A stretch of DNA of 5,252 nucleotides from the NCBI GenBank assembly GCA_024280615.1, contig JAJRPU010000023.1:1-5252 (forward strand), written 5' to 3'. Under the pieces are notes generated by a model, which was not told the origin of the DNA, made no database searches, and saw only the letters and a list, made by a program, of their open reading frames with translations. This DNA is from Bacteroidota bacterium (GTDB taxonomy: Bacteria > Bacteroidota > Bacteroidia > JAADEI01). Positions 1 to 4,770 of this stretch are shown in pieces; within the stretch, counting starts at the first letter, position 1, and every line of letters starts with the position of its first letter. The position numbers and the translations under genes are program-made.

Positions 1-11
1 ATTTTATTCTG

Positions 12-19
12 TATATTTG
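12..19 (+). promoter_or_regulatory. Bacteroidota-type -7 promoter element (TATATTTG)
   Basis: TATATTTG fits the Bacteroidota primary sigma -7 consensus TAnnTTTG exactly and ends 18 nt before the ATG at 38. The matching -33 TTG would fall upstream of the window, so only half of the promoter can be seen. Transcription would begin roughly in the mid-20s, leaving a leader of little more than ten bases. The second promoter in the window (3913-3943) has a similarly short distance to its start codon, which supports both calls. Confidence 0.65.
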
Positions 20-37
20 TAATCAAAATGCGGAGCA

Positions 38-1516
38 ATGCGAAAAAGAATGATTTTAGCAATTGTCGGGATTGCTTGGGGGGGGGGGGGAGTCACATCA
101 ACGGTAAATGCCCAAACCATGTGGTTTCAAGGAGCCCAAGCAACAGACATCTGGACCCCATACAATGTTGGCATAGGAACAAACTCTCCTATTGCTAAAC
201 TGCACGTAGTGGGAACTACTTTTTTTGATTACATGGTAACTCCGAATGCCACGGTTACAAAAATGCTGAATGTAGGATACATTAATATCAAAGCATCTAA
301 AATTTATGCAGACCAATACGACACAATTGAGTTTTTTAAAAAATTGATATTTTATCCTGCTAATACACCTGTTGCAGCCACATCAGATAAGTTAATAAGG
401 TTTGAGTCTCCAAAAGTGCAATTCGGAATTCCAGGGTCGTCAACATATAAGGTTTGGGTATATGGGACATTAAACACCATAAACCTTCAGGCACAAACAA
501 TAAAGACCAATTCCATAACGTCCAACACGTACAAGCTTTCAGGGATTGGGACTGTCATATCGCCTATTGCTGGAAGTGGCAAGTGTTCTGATGATAACGT
601 GCAGATAGGGGGAGGCATTTGCAACGATGTGGTTATGTTCCCAGAAGAAAGTCAACAGGGCAATGGCAGAGTGGGAATAGGGACTTCTTCTCCCAAAAGG
701 AAATTGCATATAATGACCAACGAAAAGGCACAGTCGGCCATGTGTTGCCAAGTATTTCCCGGAGACATTTTCCTACGGCAGACCAACCAGCGAGTTCATC
801 CCAGGGCAGGAATAAGGATTGAACACATTCTGAAAACTTCCGAACACATCACTTGGGACATAGTGCCTGCCAAGGATTCACGTCCATATTTAACCCTCCT
901 GTGGGCTAATTCCAATCAACCCATTTTTAAATTCTACAACACCGGCACATTCGCTTTCACAAAGCATGTGGCTTCAAACTCCGCAAACGGAACAGTCACG
1001 TGGATACTGGAACCAGATGCTTACAAACGAGGCTACCATGCCTTCGCTAAACTTCGATTGAAATACCACAGTGAACTTGCTTCATCCGGGTTACCCACTT
1101 TTACAGACACCGGAACACTGGTTACCTTCCAAGCAAATCCCAAGCGAGTTAATATAAGCGGCGACCTCTATGCTTGCGGATTAATCAAAGCCAAGGAATT
1201 CAAAGTTGAATTGGGGTGGTGCGACTTCGTGTTCCATCCAGACTTTGAAAGACCCTCTTGGACAGAAATAAAAGAACACTACACACAACACCACAGGCTT
1301 CCCATGATGCCTCCTGCAGATTCCGTTGAAACACATGGACTGCCCATAGGACAAGCCCTTAAAGCAACAGTGTATAACGTTGAACTAAACAGATTGGACA
1401 TTACAGACCTTTATGAACAAATCAATGCACTCAAACAAGAACTAAACGCCATCAAAGAAGAAAACTCCAGACTCAAACAAGAAATCGCACAACTCAAACA
1501 AAACAATCAAAATTAA
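38..1516 (+). CDS. Secreted fibre/adhesin-like surface protein with C-terminal coiled coil; signal peptide spans a poly-G tract
   Basis: This 492-residue protein is predicted to be exported and probably surface-associated; its molecular role is unknown. Residues 1-25 form a signal peptide (basic MRKR, hydrophobic core, likely cleavage after VNA before Q26). Two VGIGT-x-SP-xx-KLH motifs lie at residues 44-57 and 212-225, a repeat common in Bacteroidota tail-fibre-like or adhesin-like proteins. Near W394 the WCDFVFHPDF stretch followed by HRLPMMP and GLPIG is a divergent form of the C-terminal WxDYVF...HLPxxP...G signature of that group. Residues 458-486 carry an unbroken heptad (L458, I462, L465, L469, I472, N476, L479, I483, L486), probably an oligomerising coiled coil. 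No T9SS sorting domain or lipobox is seen. The start at 38 gives the best signal peptide; M5 at 50 is a weaker alternative. Codons 14-18 lie in a G13 run, so the frame depends on tract length. The next gene begins 18 nt downstream and is probably co-transcribed. The first half is more AT-rich than the conserved C-terminus. Confidence 0.88.
   Translation: MRKRMILAIVGIAWGGGGVTSTVNAQTMWFQGAQATDIWTPYNVGIGTNSPIAKLHVVGTTFFDYMVTPNATVTKMLNVGYINIKASKIYADQYDTIEFFKKLIFYPANTPVAATSDKLIRFESPKVQFGIPGSSTYKVWVYGTLNTINLQAQTIKTNSITSNTYKLSGIGTVISPIAGSGKCSDDNVQIGGGICNDVVMFPEESQQGNGRVGIGTSSPKRKLHIMTNEKAQSAMCCQVFPGDIFLRQTNQRVHPRAGIRIEHILKTSEHITWDIVPAKDSRPYLTLLWANSNQPIFKFYNTGTFAFTKHVASNSANGTVTWILEPDAYKRGYHAFAKLRLKYHSELASSGLPTFTDTGTLVTFQANPKRVNISGDLYACGLIKAKEFKVELGWCDFVFHPDFERPSWTEIKEHYTQHHRLPMMPPADSVETHGLPIGQALKATVYNVELNRLDITDLYEQINALKQELNAIKEENSRLKQEIAQLKQNNQN
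78..90 (+). repeat. Homopolymeric G13 tract inside a signal-peptide coding region (candidate phase-variation switch)
   Basis: Thirteen uninterrupted G residues encode the end of W14 through most of G18, within the hydrophobic part of the signal peptide. At 13 G the gene is open. At 12 or 15 G, reading from the ATG at 38 meets TAA at 105-107; at 11 or 14 G it meets TAA at 196-198. Long G runs are known hotspots for slipped-strand mispairing in contingency genes, so this tract may switch the surface protein on and off. Homopolymers are also prone to sequencing and assembly error, but the length given is one that keeps the frame open. Confidence 0.8.
167..208 (+). repeat. VGIGT...KLHV motif, first copy
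   Basis: Codons 44-57 of the first gene encode VGIGTNSPIAKLHV. The motif recurs at 671-712 as VGIGTSSPKRKLHI, with the same spacing between VGIGT, SP and KLH. The similarity is at the protein level, because the nucleotides differ at many third positions. It probably marks the start of a repeating beta-rich unit. Confidence 0.7.
671..712 (+). repeat. VGIGT...KLHI motif, second copy
   Basis: Codons 212-225 of the first gene repeat the motif at 167-208. The two copies divide the extracellular part into an AT-rich segment of about 155 residues between the motifs and a second segment of about 170 residues running to the conserved C-terminal signature. Confidence 0.7.
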
Positions 1517-1534
1517 CCTCTAAATCATCATGCC

Positions 1535-2353
1535 ATGAGAAAGATTTTTTCTACTTTATTTGCCGCTTCTGCATTATTGGTATTGGTTTCACTCGCCACA
1601 TTCCATGCTTGCAAAAAAGAGAAAATCATCATCCAAGGTTCCCGCACAGACACCATTTATATTCAATACGAACATTGCCAGTATGACACTTCATTGCCAA
1701 TTAATTGTTACACCACGCATTTGAGAAGTTCTGCCCAAAGGCTAAGGGCTGGAGGAGTTGACACACTTGAGCTAAACACTTTGCAATATGTTACCCTTGG
1801 GCATTGCGAGTTTGATAAGTTCGTGCCGATGTATATTTTGCGTGCTGAAGCTATATTCCCTGGACGCATACCGGACACTGCTATGTGTAGAGCTGCGGGA
1901 ATTCCTCTTTGTTGTCCTATGGCTGATTTAAAACAGCCTTGCTTACAAGCTAAACCACAAGATGTACCACATATTATATATGAATTCAATGATGTAGCTA
2001 CTACAACATTTTCACTAACTAACATATGTAATAAGCAAGACATTAGGAAGTTTTCCTTTAATCTAATTGGACCGACGCAATATATAGAATCTCCCGATTC
2101 AAATCCGGCATTGCTATGCCAAGATTTTATCAGACCTCTTTTAGACAGTGCCTGTCAAGTATTTACTTTTAGAAACTGCACTATAAAACTAATTGATATT
2201 TCTCGCAAACATGATTATGATACAGTCAAAGTTGTTTATTTAATGCAAGGAGATAATATGACTTGGATTCCTTGTTGTGCTGGAGACTATAAAGAAGTTG
2301 ATCCAACACGACCCTTTGAAAGAACTGCTAAAATCATACTGCAATGCAATTAA
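1535..2353 (+). CDS. Cysteine-rich lipoprotein, cassette 1
   Basis: This 272-residue protein matches no family I can name. It has an N-terminal hydrophobic segment and a lipobox-like ATFHAC, with C26 the probable lipidated residue. F at -3 is not classical, but Bacteroidota lipoboxes are relaxed. KKEK follows the cysteine; it lacks the acidic run of known surface-export signals, so outer-membrane orientation is uncertain. The mature part has 14 further cysteines, all retained in the paralogue at 3958-4770, which suggests a disulfide-stabilised extracytoplasmic fold. Conserved islands include PGRIPDTAMCRAAG, LCCP, the CQD(F/Y)(I/L)RPL region and PCCA, and both proteins end in CN. Residues 20-65 are identical to residues 16-61 of the paralogue, while the rest is roughly 40-50% identical by eye. 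It starts 18 nt after the fibre gene and its last 10 nt overlap the metalloprotease gene, implying coupled translation and a shared task. A docking, inhibitory or protective role towards the protease is inference. Confidence 0.88.
   Translation: MRKIFSTLFAASALLVLVSLATFHACKKEKIIIQGSRTDTIYIQYEHCQYDTSLPINCYTTHLRSSAQRLRAGGVDTLELNTLQYVTLGHCEFDKFVPMYILRAEAIFPGRIPDTAMCRAAGIPLCCPMADLKQPCLQAKPQDVPHIIYEFNDVATTTFSLTNICNKQDIRKFSFNLIGPTQYIESPDSNPALLCQDFIRPLLDSACQVFTFRNCTIKLIDISRKHDYDTVKVVYLMQGDNMTWIPCCAGDYKEVDPTRPFERTAKIILQCN
1592..1729 (+). repeat. Direct repeat L1: constant 5' module of the lipoprotein genes
   Basis: This 138-nt, 46-codon segment pairs without gaps with 4003-4140. Counting by eye gives 10 differences, all at third positions and all silent. 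It covers the end of the signal peptide, the lipid cysteine and the first 39 residues after it. Similarity falls sharply after the LRS codons at its end. Its GC content (about 40% in the part counted, 1621-1680) is higher than in the variable body that follows (about 28% at 1981-2040). Confidence 0.9.
2344..2353 (+). other. 10-nt stop/start overlap ATGCAATTAA, cassette 1
   Basis: ATGCAATTAA gives the start of the metalloprotease gene (M-Q-L) and, in another frame, the last codons and stop of the lipoprotein gene (C-N-stop). The identical ten bases join the second cassette at 4761-4770. No Shine-Dalgarno-like sequence precedes the ATG, so terminating ribosomes re-initiating is the likeliest route to translation of the second gene. 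Confidence 0.85.
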
Positions 2354-3909
2354 GAAGTGTTTTTGTCCTTCTACTGCTCTCATTTAAAGTATTAAATGCA
2401 CAATTTCCTGATGAATGCGGCATGATAAATTATAGCAACTCAATTATGAGCACCTCTTCAACATATCCTCCTATAAATGTTGGCTTAGGCAATTATACAG
2501 GTAAACAATCCCTATATGTCATACCTTTAGAATTTGTAATAATAGCACCGAGTAATTGCGAGAATAACTCCCATGTTAAGGAAATTAAAAAACTTATTAG
2601 GAACCAAGAGATTCCAGGTTTACAAAGACAATTTGGGAAACATAATATTTGCTTCTCTGTATTAGGAATAAAAACAATATGTAGTGATAGCTTATATTCT
2701 TCCGTATATTATGTTGAAGACATACACGATCACGCAGCGTTTTTGGGGTATGATTCAAATGTAGTAACAGTCTTTATAATTAAGGACCTAAGGTGGAGAA
2801 GTCGTAGTGGAGATCCCAGTGGAGTTGCTTCTTCAATAGGAGACATACCTGCTTTTGCTTTCGTTGAAGATACCACTATCATACAAGACCTAAAAGTAAC
2901 AGCACATGAAATAGGGCATTGTTTAGGGCTAAGACATGTATTCGCTGGATACTGTGAAGCTTCTAAAAAAGAATATGTATGGACCCATGATATAAATTTG
3001 AGACTTGTAGTCTCTAATAACAAATGTGCAACTACTGGCGATTATGTATGTGATACTTATCCAGTCCCCCTAAAGAACATGAATGTTAATTGGCAAACTT
3101 GCAAATGGAAAAACAAAGATTCAATATGTGGTAAATGGTATATAGCAGGTACAGGTTTAGTTCCTACAATGGACTCACTTTGGACTCTATTCAATTCAGA
3201 CACCTGCCCAGTGAACCATTTGTGTAATACAATGGGCTATGTTCCTGGCATATACTGTAGAAAAGGCTTCACAGAAGGACAAGGTGCAAGAATGAGATGG
3301 TTTCTTGATAATAAACCAATTGGGAGGTTAATTTACTCAACACCTGCTAATCTTCCTGTAAGACAAGTATCTGGAATCACTTATAGTAGCGGTTGGGATT
3401 CATTGTATTATTTATACCGTCTCGAAGCGAGCAATATCACTGTCAATCCAAATGCATATGTAGAGTTTTCAGCGGGTTATTCAGTCGTTCTCAAACCTCC
3501 TTTCCACGTAAAACCAGGTGCTAAATTCCATGCATATATAAGTAAAAAATGTCCTACGCCGCCCAGAAAAATCAAGACATTTCCCGGCATCTCTATAAAC
3601 ATAGGAGGCAGACGTGAAGCATTACAGGAAAGTTCTCACAAACTTGATGATGTTGAAGCCTTCCCGTCCGTTGTAACTGCAGGTTCTCCTGTATATGTTC
3701 GGTTAATTGGTGAATTACAGGACGCCAGAGTCACAATCTTCTGGACATTTACAGACGGCTCCACAAGACTCGCTCTGGAAAGCACAAAATATAAAGGAGA
3801 AAGTATACACCTTAACGCTCCACAGCAAGCAGGACTGTATAGACTCACAATAGTCGTTGAAGGACATGGCTCTTATGAAGTCAAAAGCGTGCCAATAATT
3901 GTTTACTGA
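2344..3909 (+). CDS. Secreted M43-like (cytophagalysin/pappalysin-type) zinc metalloprotease with coat-hanger-like domain and T9SS-like sorting domain
   Basis: This is a predicted secreted zinc endopeptidase of 521 residues. Residues 1-19 are a signal peptide, probably cleaved before Q20. The metzincin zinc motif HEIGHCLGLRH is complete at residues 188-198: H188, H192 and H198 as ligands and E189 as the catalytic base. Downstream GDYVCDTYP resembles the GDxVxDTP element of M43 peptidases, and CNTMGY (M297 as Met-turn) followed by CRKGFTEGQGARMR matches the end of M43 catalytic domains. The gap from H198 to M297 is longer than I recall for typical M43 enzymes and is cysteine-rich, so an insertion is likely. 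Residues about 339-399 form a beta-repeat of the coat-hanger type (FSAGYSVVLKPPFHV, GAKFHAYI). After a linker, residues 440-521 fit a divergent T9SS type A sorting domain (FPSVV at the start, AGLYRLTIVVEG near the end), predicting outer-membrane export and surface attachment or release. The start overlaps the upstream lipoprotein gene by 10 nt. The substrate is unknown. Confidence 0.9.
   Translation: MQLRSVFVLLLLSFKVLNAQFPDECGMINYSNSIMSTSSTYPPINVGLGNYTGKQSLYVIPLEFVIIAPSNCENNSHVKEIKKLIRNQEIPGLQRQFGKHNICFSVLGIKTICSDSLYSSVYYVEDIHDHAAFLGYDSNVVTVFIIKDLRWRSRSGDPSGVASSIGDIPAFAFVEDTTIIQDLKVTAHEIGHCLGLRHVFAGYCEASKKEYVWTHDINLRLVVSNNKCATTGDYVCDTYPVPLKNMNVNWQTCKWKNKDSICGKWYIAGTGLVPTMDSLWTLFNSDTCPVNHLCNTMGYVPGIYCRKGFTEGQGARMRWFLDNKPIGRLIYSTPANLPVRQVSGITYSSGWDSLYYLYRLEASNITVNPNAYVEFSAGYSVVLKPPFHVKPGAKFHAYISKKCPTPPRKIKTFPGISINIGGRREALQESSHKLDDVEAFPSVVTAGSPVYVRLIGELQDARVTIFWTFTDGSTRLALESTKYKGESIHLNAPQQAGLYRLTIVVEGHGSYEVKSVPIIVY
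3469..3720 (+). repeat. Direct repeat R1: constant 3' module of the cargo genes
   Basis: This segment aligns without gaps to 5001-5252. By eye about 20 of 252 bases differ, giving 9 changes in 84 residues. It covers codons 376-459: the end of the coat-hanger-like domain, the linker and the start of the sorting domain. Similarity begins abruptly at the F-S-A-G codons; the preceding sequence is unrelated apart from short coincidences. The true repeat probably continues to 3909, but the window ends before the second copy does. Confidence 0.92.
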
Positions 3910-3912
3910 CAC

Positions 3913-3943
3913 TTGCAGTGATTTAATAAAACTCCTAAATTTG
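3913..3943 (+). promoter_or_regulatory. Internal Bacteroidota promoter upstream of cassette 2 (TTG-N20-TAAATTTG)
   Basis: A -33 TTG at 3913-3915 and a -7 TAAATTTG at 3936-3943 are separated by 20 nt, fitting the Bacteroidota pattern TTTG-N19-21-TAnnTTTG, with C in place of the first T of the -33 box. It lies in the only sizeable gap between genes (3910-3957, 48 nt) and ends 14 nt before the second lipoprotein start. It would allow cassette 2 to be transcribed independently of the upstream promoter. No rho-independent terminator was seen in this gap. Confidence 0.72.
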
Positions 3944-3957
3944 AAAATAAAAGAGAC

Positions 3958-4770
3958 ATGAGAACACTTTTTGCCATTGGAATGGTCGCTGTTGTTTTGA
4001 CACTTGCCACTTTCCACGCCTGCAAAAAAGAAAAAATCATCATCCAAGGTTCCCGCACAGACACTATTTATATTCAATACGAGCATTGCCAGTATGACAC
4101 CTCTTTGCCAATTAATTGTTACACCACGCATTTGAGAAGCGGATTTAGCAAGTTTAGAGCGACAAGCGATACTTTTATAATTGGCAATAATCAATGTGTA
4201 ATTTTAGGCAATTGCGATGGCGAAAATTTTCAACCTGTTTACAAAATATGTGCAGAAATAATTCCGGGAAGAATACCTGACACGGCGATGTGTAGAGCAG
4301 CTGGGTTGCCTTTGTGCTGTCCATCTTATTATTCAGAGTCACCATGTCTTCAGGCAACTCAAATTCCCGAGCCACCACATACTTTTGACCTTAATGACAT
4401 ATCTACAGTAACTTTAACAGTAAGCAATATTTGTCAAAAAACGCAAAAGGATATATCTCTTAATTTGCTGGGTCCTACACTGTTTATTATGCACCCTGAT
4501 TCTAATCCTAATTTTATTTGTCAAGATTACTTGAGACCTTTGTTCCAGAATGCTTGTCAAAGTTATACAATAGGAAATTGCACGATGAGACTGGTAGATA
4601 TTCCGCGAAAATACGAACCAGATACTGTTCGTTTAATTTACTTAGAGCAAGGAGAACCTAATCCGATAGGCGTTCCCACTCTGATTCCGTGTTGTGCTCC
4701 AGCTTACAAAACTGCATCTTCATCTAATCCATTTAATGCAACCGCTAAAATAGAAATAGCATGCAATTAA
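3958..4770 (+). CDS. Cysteine-rich lipoprotein, cassette 2 (paralogue of 1535-2353)
   Basis: This 270-residue lipoprotein is colinear with the one at 1535-2353. The signal segment reaches the lipobox-like ATFHAC with C22 as the probable lipid site; the first 15 residues differ from the paralogue and the next 46 are identical. The remaining body is roughly 40-50% identical by eye, keeping all 14 mature cysteines, the PGRIPDTAMCRAAG and LCCP islands, HPDSNP before the CQDYLRPL region, and the terminal CN. It has two additional cysteines (in NNQCV and YKICA), close enough together in sequence to suggest one extra disulfide. A good promoter lies immediately upstream, and the last 10 nt overlap the next gene exactly as in cassette 1. 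The function is unknown. Its divergence in step with a different cargo gene suggests it is a specific partner of that cargo, which is inference. The ATG at 3958 is the natural start, giving a basic MR followed by a hydrophobic stretch. Confidence 0.88.
   Translation: MRTLFAIGMVAVVLTLATFHACKKEKIIIQGSRTDTIYIQYEHCQYDTSLPINCYTTHLRSGFSKFRATSDTFIIGNNQCVILGNCDGENFQPVYKICAEIIPGRIPDTAMCRAAGLPLCCPSYYSESPCLQATQIPEPPHTFDLNDISTVTLTVSNICQKTQKDISLNLLGPTLFIMHPDSNPNFICQDYLRPLFQNACQSYTIGNCTMRLVDIPRKYEPDTVRLIYLEQGEPNPIGVPTLIPCCAPAYKTASSSNPFNATAKIEIACN
4003..4140 (+). repeat. Direct repeat L2: constant 5' module of the lipoprotein genes
   Basis: This is the second copy of the segment at 1592-1729, 2411 bp downstream in the same orientation. 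It encodes exactly the same 46 residues, with 10 silent differences counted by eye. The copy boundary at the LRS codons is sharp; the next residues (GFSKFRATSD against SAQRLRAGGVD) are only loosely similar. Confidence 0.9.
4761..4770 (+). other. 10-nt stop/start overlap ATGCAATTAA, cassette 2
   Basis: The same ten bases as at 2344-2353 again fuse the lipoprotein stop to the cargo start. Sequences on either side differ between the cassettes (CTGCA before the first, AATAGC before the second), so this junction is preserved within otherwise diverged DNA. This supports the ATG at 4761 as a real start. Confidence 0.83.

Noticed and set aside
32..35. GGAG as a Shine-Dalgarno site for the first gene
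   Set aside because: It ends only two bases before the ATG at 38, too close to function, and Bacteroidota generally do not depend on such sites.
619..822. A 67-codon + strand frame within the fibre gene
   Set aside because: It is out of frame and nested in a longer gene that contains a recognisable VGIGT...KLH motif over the same bases.
1517..1534. Possible promoter or terminator between the fibre gene and the first lipoprotein
   Set aside because: The 18 nt contain no TAnnTTTG element and no hairpin with a T-run; a TATGCTTG sequence at 1169-1176 is only a near match, more than 350 nt upstream within coding sequence.
1708..2043. A 111-codon open frame on the minus strand inside the first lipoprotein gene
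   Set aside because: It is fully covered by a conserved + strand gene whose paralogue preserves the + strand reading; no promoter or motif supports the antisense reading.
3715..4194. A 159-codon open frame on the minus strand crossing the 3910-3957 gap
   Set aside because: It lies opposite two well-supported genes with conserved domains, has no recognisable domain, and its Phe- and Cys-rich stretches are mirror images of Lys-rich and repeat sequence on the + strand.
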